Counted from the stretch's first letter, positions 1 through 9,033 are shown. The stretch is DNA of 64,000 bases from Bacillus salipaludis (GCF_004358205.1 NZ_SMYO01000003.1:62001-126000), one strand, 5' to 3'. The notes: a model not told the origin generated them from the letters alone. Made by a program: numbers and translations.

Positions 1-141
1 AGAGGGATTTTTATTGGGTACTATCTTCTCGTATGATGCACATTTGGAAGGCCATAACATCTCCGCAGAAGCCTCTTTATAAGACCATCCTAGAAATATT
101 AAAGAAGTCATCAGCCCTGCTTTCAGTAGCATTGATTTCAT
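1..141 (-). CDS. Secreted protein, N-terminal part only (gene runs off the left edge)
   Basis: An open frame starts with ATG at 141 behind a good AAGGAGAG ribosome binding site and stays open for 47 codons to the window edge. The first 27 residues form a signal peptide: MKSMLLKAG, a hydrophobic stretch, then an ASA cleavage site. The mature part begins EMLWPSKCASYEKI. Too little remains to name a family. It is absent from the six-frame list only because it is short and partial. Confidence rests on the start signal and signal peptide. Confidence 0.6.
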   Translation of the reverse strand, partial: MKSMLLKAGLMTSLIFLGWSYKEASAEMLWPSKCASYEKIVPNKNPS

Positions 142-247
142 TCTTCTCTCCTTATCATTCTTAAAATTTATAAGATTCATTTTACATGATAGATTGATAT
201 TTTTCTATTATTTGGGAGAGAGTACTTGAAAAAGTTTACGAAAGAAA

Positions 248-274
248 AGCGATTCTCCAAATTGAAGAATCGCT
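248..274 (-). terminator. Rho-independent terminator after azlCD
   Basis: Nine-bp perfect stem (AGCGATTCT paired with AGAATCGCT). Read on the minus strand it is followed by TTTTCTTT. It lies about 140 bp beyond the azlD stop; the gap holds no convincing gene. Confidence 0.6.
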
Positions 275-414
275 CCCGTTACAGCGAAAAAAATCTTTAT
301 TATTTTTCATCTTTTTCCTTAAGTTCAACTTGATTTTTCATAGATTTGATATTTATCTATTTTTTTCTTCAACTATACCTATCCCTTTGATTGGTACATT
401 GTTTTTAATATGAT

Positions 415-747
415 TTAAAAAACCAATTGAACCAAGAGCATATAGACAATCGTTCCCCCTGCTATTGAGAGGAGCATATTTCTCTTCCAAATGTGAAGCA
501 GAGTAACCACTGCCACTCCAATAAGTTCAGGGAAACCATGACTTCCAGATAGTAAATGAACATTCTTAAAACAATAGATAACCAAAAGTCCAATTACCGC
601 TGATGGAAGCACTTTGCCAAGGTACTGTATATAATTTGGTGTGGGTTTACCTGATGGGAAAACCATGAACGGAAGAAATCTGGTAAGCATTGTGCCTAAA
701 ACAACCATGGCAATGGTAATGATCTGCTGTGTTACATTCATTGTCAT
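415..747 (-). CDS. azlD: AzlD family branched-chain amino acid export subunit
   Basis: A 110-residue protein with four predicted membrane segments, the usual size and shape of AzlD. AzlD works with AzlC in the inner membrane as a two-subunit exporter of branched-chain amino acids or analogues. The start overlaps the azlC stop in an ATGA arrangement, so the two genes are translationally coupled. In B. subtilis the homologous operon is controlled by the Lrp-type AzlB; here the neighbour is a MocR regulator instead. Substrate specificity is inferred from the family only. Confidence 0.85.
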   Translation of the reverse strand: MTMNVTQQIITIAMVVLGTMLTRFLPFMVFPSGKPTPNYIQYLGKVLPSAVIGLLVIYCFKNVHLLSGSHGFPELIGVAVVTLLHIWKRNMLLSIAGGTIVYMLLVQLVF

Positions 748-1457
748 ATGGCGCTAACCTCCACTTTCTCCATTGGTTTTCTGAGCAGGGTGAGTACACC
801 CAAAATGGCAAACATCGCTGGGATCATAAAATTGTTTCCACCAAAAATAATAAGTGAGACAGTCGAAATCCCAAGACCTACAAGAGCACTTTGGTGCCTC
901 TTCGCTTTCATCCATTGTTCAATGAAAATGACAACAAAGAGAGCGGTCATAACAAAATCGAGCCCTTCTGTGTTGAACTGAACAAGAGATCCAAAAATGC
1001 CGCCAATTGCGGCTCCTAAGACCCAATAGCAATGATTGAGTAATGTCACAAAGAACATAAACCAGCCCCTATCCACATTCTTCGGTATATCAACAGTACA
1101 ATTAATCGAAAAAGACTCGTCGCAAAGCCCAAATATCATGTAGAGCTTTTTCTTCCCTATTCCCCTATATTTATCCAACATGGAAATGCCGTAAAATAAA
1201 TGCCTTGCATTCACCATTAATGTTAGAAAAAGAGCGTTTATTGGATTGAAAGAGACAAGCAATAAATTTGCTGCAACAAACTCCATTGAGCCTGCGAATA
1301 TGGTAAGACTCATCATAATTGGGTAAATGGCCTTGAAGCCCAAGGAATTCATAAAGATTCCATAAGCGATTCCCAAGAATACAAATCCTGCAAAAATAGG
1401 AACGGTATACGGAAAAGCGGTACGCAATGCACACCATAGGTCCTTCCTTTTTATCAT
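744..1457 (-). CDS. azlC: AzlC family branched-chain amino acid permease
   Basis: A 237-residue integral membrane protein with the AzlC N-terminal pattern ([20 protein letters not shown]) and several hydrophobic segments. It is the larger subunit of the AzlCD exporter. It is the first gene of the azlCD pair, transcribed away from the MocR gene at 1718. One of two identical operator-like sequences lies about 50 bp upstream of the start, and a hairpin lies between the two operators. No truncation is seen. Confidence 0.88.
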   Translation of the reverse strand: MIKRKDLWCALRTAFPYTVPIFAGFVFLGIAYGIFMNSLGFKAIYPIMMSLTIFAGSMEFVAANLLLVSFNPINALFLTLMVNARHLFYGISMLDKYRGIGKKKLYMIFGLCDESFSINCTVDIPKNVDRGWFMFFVTLLNHCYWVLGAAIGGIFGSLVQFNTEGLDFVMTALFVVIFIEQWMKAKRHQSALVGLGISTVSLIIFGGNNFMIPAMFAILGVLTLLRKPMEKVEVSAI

Positions 1458-1506
1458 TGAATCACATCCTGATTAACTAAATTTATTTTAATTTAGCACA
1501 TTAAAT

Positions 1507-1534
1507 CCATACAAAAAACAACATAATTGTATGG
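1507..1534. promoter_or_regulatory. MocR operator copy 1 (azlC side)
   Basis: Inverted repeat with 8-bp perfect arms, CCATACAA and TTGTATGG, separated by 12 bp. An identical arrangement recurs at 1668. Shared arms, shared spacing and placement in a divergent regulator/target gap suggest the binding site of the MocR protein encoded at 1718. This is inference; no binding data. Confidence 0.7.
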
Positions 1535-1559
1535 AATACAATTATCCTTATATCTAAAA

Positions 1560-1591
1560 AAGTACCCTCATTCTATTGAATAGAGGTACTT
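1560..1591. promoter_or_regulatory. Hairpin between the two operators
   Basis: AAGTACC pairs with GGTACTT, continued by an inner ATTC/GAAT stem. Read toward azlC the stem is followed by a T-rich run, so it resembles a terminator or attenuator in the azlC leader. If the azlC promoter lies below it, it could instead insulate azlC from readthrough. Confidence 0.4.
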
Positions 1592-1667
1592 ATAGATTTA
1601 CTCTTTTGAAATAAAAGGGTTTCATTTAAAAGCTATCACAAAAGTATACTGTTCCAATTTTATAATT

Positions 1668-1695
1668 CCATACAAAAAATGATATGATTGTATGG
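1668..1695. promoter_or_regulatory. MocR operator copy 2 (regulator side)
   Basis: Same 8-bp arms (CCATACAA, TTGTATGG) and same 12-bp spacing as the copy at 1507. It ends 22 bp before the MocR start codon, a position suited to autorepression. Confidence 0.7.
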
Positions 1696-1717
1696 AAAAA
1701 GATCGTAGAGGTGTAAT

Positions 1718-3106
1718 ATGCCAGTTAATTCTTTTGAACATTATCCAATGTCTTGGAAACCTGATAGCAAAGCGTTAAAACGTCCATTATATAAATCTCT
1801 TGCATCATTACTTGAACAGGATATAGTAAGTGGCTTTTTAGCACCTGGGACCAAGTTACCGCCACAACGAGAATTGGCAGATTTTCTTGACATCAATTTC
1901 ACTACTATTACTCGTGCCTACAAAATATGTGAAGTTAAGGGGTTGATCTATGCCGTTACGGGAAGCGGAACCTTTGTAGCCCCTAATGCTGCTCGTTCCA
2001 TCACTATTTCCAGGGATAAAACGGCAAACCTTATTGAGTTTGGACTTGTGTCATCTTTTGAGCAAACCAATGCAATTGTAAAAGACACGATTCAAAAAGT
2101 TGTGGACAAAAGATACTTAGAACAGCTGCTAAATTATAACGATCCGACAGGTATTCCGTATCAAAAATCGGCAGCGCTTAACTGGATGGAATCCTTCGGT
2201 ATTCACACGGACCCGGAGCATATCGCTATTGTTTCTGGTGCCCAAAATGCGTTGGCCATTACCTTGGCTGCATTGTTTGAGCCTGGTAATAGAATTGCAA
2301 CCGATTTATATACGTATTCAAATTTTATCGAGTTAGCAAAAATCTTCCATATACAGTTAGTCCCGATTAAAGGAGACCAGTTTGGGATGCTGCCAGATGA
2401 ACTTGAAAAGCAGTGTAGCCAAACAAATATTCATGGCATTTTTCTCATGCCTTCCTGCTCTAACCCTACCACCGTTATGATTTCAGATATAAGAAAGCAA
2501 GAATTAGCTGCTGTCATCCGCAAACATCGATTAATTTTGATTGAGGATGATATGCATGCCTTTCTGACAGCTGGTATGATTCCTGATTACCAGCAGCCCA
2601 TGTTCAATTTACTTCCACAACAGAGTGTTTATATTTGTGGTACCTCCAAATCAATATGTTCTGGATTAAGAGTTGCCTATATGGTCTATGGGGATGCATT
2701 GCGTGAAAAAATTTTGCGGGCGATTTTTAATATCAATGTAAAAACTTCTTCTTTAGATGCAGAGGTCATCACAGAGCTTATATTATCAGGGAAAGCTCAT
2801 GAAATTGTTTCTCAAAAGAAACAGCTTGCACAAACGGCAAATGATATTTATTCGGAGTATTTCCCTTTAAAAACGACTGTTGGACATCCCCTTAGTTTTT
2901 ATCGATGGCTCCCCATTCAGGGTCATAATGATGCTTTCCAATTAGAAATGCATTTGAAAGGGCAAGGGATTCGAGTCTTTCATTCTGATCGTTTTTTAAG
3001 CGGTCAGACTACCCCTGAAAAGTATTTACGGATTGCACTTTCTTCTACAAATTCATTAGATGAGTTAAAAACAGGATTAAAAATTTTAACACAGTATCTC
3101 AACTAA
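1718..3106 (+). CDS. MocR-type regulator: GntR winged helix fused to an aminotransferase-like domain
   Basis: A 462-residue protein. Residues about 20-90 form a GntR winged helix-turn-helix (PLYKSLASLLEQDI, then GSGTFVAP). Residues about 100-460 form a fold-type I PLP aminotransferase-like domain with SCSNPTT, LIEDDMHAF and the lysine region GTSKSICSGLRVAY. MocR proteins sense PLP, amino acids or related amines through this domain and bind direct or inverted repeats. The gene is divergent from azlCD and two identical operators lie between them, so it probably controls azlCD and itself. The start has a GAGGTG site. Confidence 0.88.
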   Translation: MPVNSFEHYPMSWKPDSKALKRPLYKSLASLLEQDIVSGFLAPGTKLPPQRELADFLDINFTTITRAYKICEVKGLIYAVTGSGTFVAPNAARSITISRDKTANLIEFGLVSSFEQTNAIVKDTIQKVVDKRYLEQLLNYNDPTGIPYQKSAALNWMESFGIHTDPEHIAIVSGAQNALAITLAALFEPGNRIATDLYTYSNFIELAKIFHIQLVPIKGDQFGMLPDELEKQCSQTNIHGIFLMPSCSNPTTVMISDIRKQELAAVIRKHRLILIEDDMHAFLTAGMIPDYQQPMFNLLPQQSVYICGTSKSICSGLRVAYMVYGDALREKILRAIFNINVKTSSLDAEVITELILSGKAHEIVSQKKQLAQTANDIYSEYFPLKTTVGHPLSFYRWLPIQGHNDAFQLEMHLKGQGIRVFHSDRFLSGQTTPEKYLRIALSSTNSLDELKTGLKILTQYLN

Positions 3107-3264
3107 TTTAAAGCAATGAAAATTCATGTAAAATCATCAACAGTTATGAATTAGAGAAAAGCCCCTTTTATTTTTAATAATTATAGGTAAACTATCTTTA
3201 TCGTTTGACAACCGCTAAATTTGCCATTATCATCAACTCAAACTTATTGACAGGAGAAAGAAAG

Positions 3265-3705
3265 ATGAAAATTTATGTTGATGCAGATGCTTGTCCGGTG
3301 AAAGATATCATTATTTCTGAAGGTACCAAGGCTAAAATTCCTATTATCCTTGTTACTAGCTTTTCTCATTTTTCGAATGCGGAACAACCATCAGGAGTAG
3401 AAACCATTTATGTTGATTCTGGAGCAGATGCTGCGGATTATCGGATTATGAAGTTAGTTGAAAAAGGAGATTTAATCGTTACGCAAGACTATGGTCTAGC
3501 TTCGCTAGGCTTAGCAAAAGGGTGTACCGTACTTCATCATACTGGGTATACTTATACGAATGAAAACATTGACCAATTATTACAAACACGTTATTTGAGT
3601 GCCATGGCTCGAAAAAGTGGAAAGCGCACAAAGGGGCCAAAACCATTTACAGCAGAAGATAGGGAAAAATTTAAAGAGCTTTTTATAAGAGCGATTTCAC
3701 GTTAA
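3265..3705 (+). CDS. yqxD: YaiI/YqxD family (UPF0178) protein
   Basis: A 146-residue protein starting [14 protein letters not shown], the hallmark of the UPF0178 family, with [11 protein letters not shown] and a basic C-terminal half. The fold is related to PIN-like nucleases, but no activity is established. An upstream in-frame TTG exists at 3205, but the ATG at 3265 has the AGGAG site directly before it and matches the family N-terminus. It seems monocistronic. Confidence 0.85.
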   Translation: MKIYVDADACPVKDIIISEGTKAKIPIILVTSFSHFSNAEQPSGVETIYVDSGADAADYRIMKLVEKGDLIVTQDYGLASLGLAKGCTVLHHTGYTYTNENIDQLLQTRYLSAMARKSGKRTKGPKPFTAEDREKFKELFIRAISR

Positions 3706-3797
3706 AAAAGAACCGGTCATTTTTAAGAAAAACCTAGAAAAATAAATGGTGACAAATATTTAACCTAACCTGCCCCCGTTAGCTGGAAAATTAAAAA

Positions 3798-3821
3798 GCG
3801 AACTCCTTTAAAGGAGCTCGC
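3798..3821 (-). terminator. Terminator after the DUF3934 gene
   Basis: GCGAGCTCC and GGAGTTCGC arms (one mismatch) around TTTAAA, followed on the minus strand by TTTTTAATTTT. Confidence 0.65.
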
Positions 3822-3883
3822 CACAAGTTGGATCATAAAAAATGGATTTATTTAGCATAAATGACTTAACTATTGCCCGTGGG

Positions 3884-4024
3884 TCATTCCACATCCGTCT
3901 TTTTTGTCCCTTTACTTATATAAGGTTTTGCACTCTTTTTTTTGTTTGCACTTGCCTGCCAACGGTTCCACCCCTTCTTGTCTGTTCCTCTTCCTGTTCC
4001 GCCTTTTCCTTTAGCTTTACTCAT
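3884..4024 (-). CDS. DUF3934 small basic protein
   Basis: A 46-codon gene too short for standard ORF lists. The product begins MSKAKGKGGTGRGTDKKGWN and continues with WQASANKKKSAKPYISKG. This lysine/glycine-rich sequence matches the DUF3934 family of Bacillus minigenes, whose function is unknown; the charge suggests nucleic-acid contact. ATG is preceded by GAGGTGAT. It lies 61 bp downstream of the MetX-like gene on the same strand and just before a terminator, so it may be the last gene of that transcript. Confidence 0.75.
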   Translation of the reverse strand: MSKAKGKGGTGRGTDKKGWNRWQASANKKKSAKPYISKGTKKTDVE

Positions 4025-4085
4025 AAGATCACCTCATTCTCATCTATTTTTCTATTAGTTCCACCAAAACACAAGCAATTCTCCT

Positions 4086-5201
4086 TTATATTAAAAATTC
4101 AGCAATTTTCTCACGAAACAAATGTGTTTCTAATATGCCGGCCAAATGTCCTTTTAAACTATCAAATTCATATAGTTCCACTTGTTTCTCTTGCGTTTTC
4201 ATGATTTCGATCATTTCTCGATTATAAACGGTAGGCTGCAATAAATCACTGGTACAGGATACCATTAATACCTTTGCGGTGATTTTCTCCAAAGCAGTTT
4301 CCAACGATTCCTGCCCGTGTGCGATATCATGCATCATCGTTGCCCTGCACGTGTAATACCAATGACTGGCATCAACAAATGCCGAACCAGATTCAATCGC
4401 CTTTGCAACTTGTTTTTCATAAGAAGTTGGCACCTTATAATCCTGATAAGGTCCTTGCTCTTTACTATCTCTTGGATAGGTTGTTTCATAGAATTCCGGA
4501 GTAAATGCCCCTGTATTCATCATTTGAACAGCTAGATGAAGACCTTCTGTAGGTTCTTGTCCGTCCTGATAAAACCCCTCCTTCCAATTGGGATCAAGGG
4601 CAATTGCACGCATCCCCTGTTGAGTTACATTTAATGAGGTTAGAATTGGATTTTGCGGATTGGTGATTACGCCAATCATCCGTTCCACTTTTTCAGGGTA
4701 ATTCACGGCCCAATGAAGCGAAATAAATCCACCGGCAGAAGCCCCCATCACGCCATATAATTTGTTGATGCCTAATTGTTTTGTTAAAAATTCATGTTGA
4801 ATGCCTGCCATATCACGGTACGTGAAAGCCGGAAAATCAAGTCCCCATATTTTACCTGTCTTCGGGTTGATGGATCTTGGTCCTGTCGTAATCACATTGG
4901 GGTTTTTCACCTGGACATTGGCAAGGTTATCAGTGCTTATGACAAAAAATTTATTGGTATCTACTGCTTTTCCAGGGCCAATTAAATCATTCCAATATCC
5001 TGGATTCGGGTCCTCCGGTGTGTATTTTCCTGCGGCATGGCTTGTACCGCTAAAATAATGAGGAACTAAAATCACATTCGATTTTTCTTCATTTAATTCC
5101 CCATAGGTTTCATACCCAAGTGTAACTGGAATGCTTTTCCCATTTTCCAACGTATAGTTTTCAATCGTAAATTGTTGTTTCTTTACATAATTCATATCCA
5201 T
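4086..5201 (-). CDS. MetX-like alpha/beta hydrolase (homoserine O-acetyltransferase family)
   Basis: A 371-residue alpha/beta hydrolase of the MetX family. Visible elements are the oxyanion/N-terminal region (VTLGYETYGELN), the nucleophile elbow GVMGASAGG (Ser), the acid in CTSDLLQP and the histidine in KGHLAGI. The family transfers acyl groups to homoserine or serine, but many Bacillus members are uncharacterised hydrolases; the elbow here is GASAGG rather than GGSMGG, so true MetX activity is uncertain. The start is set at the ATG at 5201, behind AGGAGGCGAAGGATA; a longer frame to 5291 exists but has no such site. No SAM riboswitch was seen upstream. Confidence 0.75.
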   Translation of the reverse strand: MDMNYVKKQQFTIENYTLENGKSIPVTLGYETYGELNEEKSNVILVPHYFSGTSHAAGKYTPEDPNPGYWNDLIGPGKAVDTNKFFVISTDNLANVQVKNPNVITTGPRSINPKTGKIWGLDFPAFTYRDMAGIQHEFLTKQLGINKLYGVMGASAGGFISLHWAVNYPEKVERMIGVITNPQNPILTSLNVTQQGMRAIALDPNWKEGFYQDGQEPTEGLHLAVQMMNTGAFTPEFYETTYPRDSKEQGPYQDYKVPTSYEKQVAKAIESGSAFVDASHWYYTCRATMMHDIAHGQESLETALEKITAKVLMVSCTSDLLQPTVYNREMIEIMKTQEKQVELYEFDSLKGHLAGILETHLFREKIAEFLI

Positions 5202-5214
5202 TATCCTTCGCCTC

Positions 5215-5388
5215 CTATGTTTCTCCCTTTTTCCGACCAAGTACGAGCTCATCATTAGATATATTCGCTTTCCCCTTTGATTGGATAACATCCGATGAAA
5301 AAAAAGTGCCTTCCCCTGGTGCTTTAAAGCGAGATGGAAGCCACCATTCCGGAATTTCTAGCTCTCTTGGTGTGGAGTAACCTTCCAT
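5215..5388 (-). CDS. Possible 57-residue ORF ahead of the MetX-like gene
   Basis: An ATG-to-TAG frame that reads like protein (MEGYSTPRELEIPEWWLPSR, then GEGTFFSSDVIQSKGKAN) and ends 13 bp before the MetX-like start. There is no ribosome binding site, and the next in-frame codons upstream include a stop. It may be a small unknown protein or the relic of a longer gene. I do not recognise it. Confidence 0.3.
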   Translation of the reverse strand: MEGYSTPRELEIPEWWLPSRFKAPGEGTFFSSDVIQSKGKANISNDELVLGRKKGET

Positions 5389-5477
5389 TAAGTGCTACAA
5401 TACTCTTGAAATGGTAAATTTACAATTTACTAGGAGTTCATACCAGTATAACGATATATTCAAAGAGGTGCTTAAAA

Positions 5478-6044
5478 ATGAAAACTGCAGAGGCAGAGGT
5501 CCGTGCAATCCTGATAGCGGATAGTCCAGAAACGTTTGTTACACGCCGGATTCCTGAGGTTAATCTAGAATTTGGCGGAATACCGGGGGATCGGCACTTT
5601 GGAGTTACTTTCCCGGCGGATTCACGCCAGCCCATGTATCCTAGAGGTACAGAAATCCTCAATCGCCGTCAGATTACCATTTTGGCTGAAGAAGATTGCC
5701 GGCAGATTTCTGAACAATTAGGTATTGAGAAGGTGCTGCCTGAATGGCTTGGGGCAAATCTATTGTTGAGTGGATTCCCTGAGCTTACAAGTCTCACTTT
5801 GGGTTCACGAATTCTCTTCCCTAATGGTACAGGCTTGATTTGTATGGGCCAAAACCTGCCGTGCGTGTTTCCTGGCCAAATTATTCAACAGCAATATGAG
5901 GATCGTCCAAAAATAGCAACAGATTTTGTCCGTGCGGCCTTTAAGCGAAGAGGTATTGTTTGTGCAGTAGAACGACCAGGTAAGATTCGTCAAGGAGATC
6001 AGGTACAGATTCTAATTAATAACTTTTCAAATCCGATGCAATAA
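5478..6044 (+). CDS. MOSC domain protein
   Basis: A 188-residue protein with the MOSC (molybdenum cofactor sulfurase C-terminal) fold. GGIPGDRHFG is near residues 34-43, and GQNLPCVFPG near 125-134 carries the conserved cysteine that in related proteins contacts molybdenum or activated sulfur. The N-terminal beta-barrel domain of mARC or MOCOS proteins is absent, so this is a stand-alone MOSC protein. Its substrate is unknown; YiiM-type members reduce N-hydroxylated compounds. Its ATG follows AAAGAGGTG. Probably a single-gene unit ending at the hairpin at 6120. Confidence 0.75.
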   Translation: MKTAEAEVRAILIADSPETFVTRRIPEVNLEFGGIPGDRHFGVTFPADSRQPMYPRGTEILNRRQITILAEEDCRQISEQLGIEKVLPEWLGANLLLSGFPELTSLTLGSRILFPNGTGLICMGQNLPCVFPGQIIQQQYEDRPKIATDFVRAAFKRRGIVCAVERPGKIRQGDQVQILINNFSNPMQ

Positions 6045-6119
6045 GAGGTTGTTATTCGACTTATTGGCAACCATGCGCCCAGACCACGATAAATTTACCT
6101 CAATAATGTAAATATTTTT

Positions 6120-6150
6120 AAGCCTCTAACGAATAGACTAGAGGCTTTTT
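6120..6150 (+). terminator. Terminator after the MOSC gene
   Basis: AAGCCTCTA and TAGAGGCTT arms followed by TTTC and a T-rich stretch. Confidence 0.75.
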
Positions 6151-6193
6151 CTATTTTTAATTAGTATTCCTATATATGCCAAATCTGAAGTTC

Positions 6194-6820
6194 TTAAGTT
6201 AATTTAATCAAACACTCACCAAGAACCTTATTATCCCATATCAGTGAAAGCTGATCTCCGTCCGAAACTTGTCCAACCCCTTCTGGTGTTCCGGTAAAGA
6301 TGATGTCCCCTTCCCCCAATCCGAAGTTCTGGGCTGTAAAATCTAAGATCGTTTGCAAATCAAAAAGCATATTTTTTATATTTCCTTGCTGAACCTTCTC
6401 CCCATTTTTCATCAGGATGAAATCCGCTTTCTCTACTTTTTCAAGCCCAGGAAAATCAATGAACTCACTTACAACTGCCGATTCTGGAAACCCCTTTGCA
6501 AGCAGCCATGGGTGGCCTTTCTTCTTCAGTTCCGTTTGAACATCCCGTAAAGTAAGGTCAAGCCCGATTGCCATACTGTCGATCGCTTCCTCTACACCCA
6601 TGCCCATCTCATATCGTTTACCAACTCTTACAACAAGCTCTGTTTCAAAATGGATAGAACCACGATTCCCTGGCAGGCGGATTTCCTGTCCTTCCGCTTC
6701 TACCAAGGCATGAGTAGGTTTTGAAAAAAGAAATGGTGAAGTTGGAACTTGATTGTTTAATTCCTTTGCATGTGCTGCGTAATTTCTTCCCACACAATAA
6801 ATATTTTTAATCTCCTTCAT
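6194..6820 (-). CDS. Fumarylacetoacetate hydrolase (FAH) family protein
   Basis: A 208-residue single-domain FAH protein. It has YCVGRNYAAHAKEL at the N-terminus, metal-ligand acids in HFETELVVRVGK, GLDLTLRDVQ, and the C-terminal FTGTPEGVGQVSDGD loop. Family members hydrolyse or decarboxylate 2-keto acids with a bound divalent metal (acylpyruvase, oxaloacetate decarboxylase). The ATG at 6820 sits six bases after AGAGGGA; a TTG two codons earlier is possible. Substrate cannot be read from the sequence. Confidence 0.8.
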   Translation of the reverse strand: MKEIKNIYCVGRNYAAHAKELNNQVPTSPFLFSKPTHALVEAEGQEIRLPGNRGSIHFETELVVRVGKRYEMGMGVEEAIDSMAIGLDLTLRDVQTELKKKGHPWLLAKGFPESAVVSEFIDFPGLEKVEKADFILMKNGEKVQQGNIKNMLFDLQTILDFTAQNFGLGEGDIIFTGTPEGVGQVSDGDQLSLIWDNKVLGECLIKLT

Positions 6821-7010
6821 ATCCAATCCCTCTTCTTTTCCATATATTGTTTCCCATTTTATTCTACCATATTGAGCTTCTTCTGCTTTATCTAAACTTC
6901 ACTTTCATATGAATTTATCTAGTTCGCCCATGTTTTCAACTTGAAACATTTAACATTATGATTCAAAATTAACTTATCGGTAAAAACTAGATTTTTAGGA
7001 GGTTATATTT

Positions 7011-8384
7011 TTGGAACAAGCTGTTATTACATACCTTACAAAAAACAGAGATAAGCATTTAACGGAATTAAAGGAATTTTTGGCGATTCCAAGTATCAGC
7101 TCTCTCCCTGAGCATAAAGAGGATGTTCAAAAGGCTGCAAAATGGGTGTCCAATGCCCTTCAAGAAATCGGGATGGAAAAGATTGAAATCTACGAAACAA
7201 AAGGTCACCCTGTTGTTTATGGGGAGTGGTTGAAGGCAGAAGGAAAACCAACTGTAATGATTTATGGCCACTATGATGTCCAGCCCGTTGACCCGGTTGA
7301 ATTATGGGACAGCCCTCCTTTTGAAGCAGAAATCCGTGATGAGAAGATCTATGCTCGCGGGGCTAGCGATGACAAAGGCCAAGTGTTTATGCATCTCAAA
7401 GCGCTGCAAGCGATTTTTGAAACCACTGGAACCCTTCCCATCAATGTAAAATTCCTGATCGAGGGCGAAGAAGAAATAGGCAGCCCTAATCTCCCACTTT
7501 TTGTAAAAGAAAATAAGGAATTATTGTCATCCGATGTGATTGTGATTTCCGATACTAGCATGATGGAGCGCGGAAAGCCGGCCATTTGCTATGGTCTGAG
7601 AGGTTTGTGCGGTGTACAAATTGATGTTAAGGGACCAAAAAGCGATCTTCATTCAGGATTATACGGCGGCATGGTTCAAAATCCCATTCATGCTTTAGTC
7701 GAGATTGTAAAGTCCTTCCATAACGAAAAAGGACAAATCACCGTTGAAGGCTTTTACGATAAAGTTGCCGAGTTAACAGCGGATGAAAAAGCTGCCTATG
7801 CATCACTAGGGATTACGGATCAGTCATTTATTGACCAACTAGGGGTTCCGGAAATGTTTGGCGAAGAAGGTTTTACGTCATTAGAAAGAAATTGGGTTCG
7901 TCCAACGCTTGAAGTGAACGGGATTTATGGCGGGTTCCAAGGCGAAGGCATTAAAACGGTTCTTCCAGCAGAAGCGCATGCGAAAATCACTTGCCGTCTT
8001 GTTCCAGATCAGGACCCGGATGAAATTGTGGAGCTGCTGCAAAAACATATCAAAACGTATACACCGCCTGGAGTAACAGTAAATGTTTCACTTTTTGACA
8101 AAGGCCCTGCATTTGTTACACCATTTGACCATCCAGCAATTCAAGCGGCTGGAAGAGCATATGAAAAAGTCTACAATGTACCTACCTCCTATACACGTGG
8201 AGGCGGCTCGATTCCAATCGTAGCTACCTTTGATCAAATTTTGGAAAAGCCGGTTGTGTTAATGGGATTTGGACTCCCAGACGAAAATTTCCACGCTCCG
8301 AATGAACATTTCAACCTTGAGAATTTCGATAAAGGGATGGAAACCATTTGTTATTATTGGTATGAGCTGGAACAATCTTTATAA
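7011..8384 (+). CDS. M20 family dipeptidase
   Basis: A 457-residue zinc peptidase of the CNDP/DapE-like M20 family. Metal and catalytic motifs are GHYDVQP (His87, Asp89), ARGASDDKGQ (Asp120), EGEEEIGSPN (Glu152-155) and the C-terminal FHAPNEHF; TRGGGSIP is the substrate loop. It cleaves dipeptides or similar amides in the cytosol. Translation starts at TTG 7011, behind a strong AGGAGGT. A terminator follows at 8391, so it is probably monocistronic. Confidence 0.88.
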   Translation: MEQAVITYLTKNRDKHLTELKEFLAIPSISSLPEHKEDVQKAAKWVSNALQEIGMEKIEIYETKGHPVVYGEWLKAEGKPTVMIYGHYDVQPVDPVELWDSPPFEAEIRDEKIYARGASDDKGQVFMHLKALQAIFETTGTLPINVKFLIEGEEEIGSPNLPLFVKENKELLSSDVIVISDTSMMERGKPAICYGLRGLCGVQIDVKGPKSDLHSGLYGGMVQNPIHALVEIVKSFHNEKGQITVEGFYDKVAELTADEKAAYASLGITDQSFIDQLGVPEMFGEEGFTSLERNWVRPTLEVNGIYGGFQGEGIKTVLPAEAHAKITCRLVPDQDPDEIVELLQKHIKTYTPPGVTVNVSLFDKGPAFVTPFDHPAIQAAGRAYEKVYNVPTSYTRGGGSIPIVATFDQILEKPVVLMGFGLPDENFHAPNEHFNLENFDKGMETICYYWYELEQSL

Positions 8385-8390
8385 AAATGT

Positions 8391-8422
8391 AAAGGGCTAC
8401 TCCAATTGGAATAGCCCTTTTT
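8391..8422 (+). terminator. Terminator after the M20 dipeptidase
   Basis: AAAGGGCTA and TAGCCCTTT arms with a following T-run. Confidence 0.85.
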
Positions 8423-8439
8423 GATTATACTTTTTCAAA

Positions 8440-8808
8440 TCAAACTAAGAATGCTCCTAATGCAACCATTGCCTTCTTTAAGGCTTGTTCATACGCTTTG
8501 TCTTTACCAATAATCGTTCTAAAATCAGCCATATCGCGAACCGTTGAACGTCCTTCAATTTCATAACCATTTTCAAAGATTAGTAGACAAATGGTTGATT
8601 TATCACTCATTCGATGAAATTTTTTCTCAACAATCATTTCCTCTAATTTTTTCCTTCGATCATCTTTGATACCAGCGATTCTGGAATAAGGAATGACAAT
8701 ATGATCATAGATATGTTTGTTTTTACAAGTAACAAATAGAAGGTCTTCCCCTTTATGCTCAACATTATTTATTTCTCCACATTTTGGGCAAATACTTTCA
8801 ATCATCAT
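8440..8808 (-). CDS. Zinc-ribbon protein with a phage Gp49/Gp66-like C-terminal domain
   Basis: A 122-residue protein. The N-terminus has candidate zinc ligands CPKC (Cys7, Cys10), Cys28 and His32. Residues about 55-122 resemble the N4 gp49/Sf6 gp66 phage family: a cysteine-containing strand (STICLLIFENGYEIEG), then IGKDKAYEQALKKA and a hydrophobic LGAFLV end. That family is of unknown function and is normally phage-borne, here joined to a zinc ribbon in a chromosomal context without other phage genes. Family assignment is from motif memory and needs a profile search. Confidence 0.55.
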   Translation of the reverse strand: MMIESICPKCGEINNVEHKGEDLLFVTCKNKHIYDHIVIPYSRIAGIKDDRRKKLEEMIVEKKFHRMSDKSTICLLIFENGYEIEGRSTVRDMADFRTIIGKDKAYEQALKKAMVALGAFLV

Positions 8809-9033
8809 AGTGTTTCTCTCCCTTAGGTTATAAATGTTTTCGGACTTTCCACTTACCCCTTTGTTTATTCACAAAGGTTCAAAAAATGGGAGTTTCTTTA
8901 TGAAATTTTCCTTAGTTTATTACGGAAAGTATACACAGTCAAATTAAACTTTCTCTAATTTTTCTGACAATTCAACAATGGATGTCTTTGGTTATAAAAA
9001 TCAGAAAAAAAAGACCAACGTTCCCGATGATCT

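Noticed and set aside
4913..5058. Plus-strand ORFs inside the MetX-like gene
   Set aside because: Shadow frames of a well-supported gene, without ribosome binding sites or families.
5202..5477. Possible SAM riboswitch ahead of the MetX-like gene
   Set aside because: No S-box core; the interval contains a protein-like frame instead.
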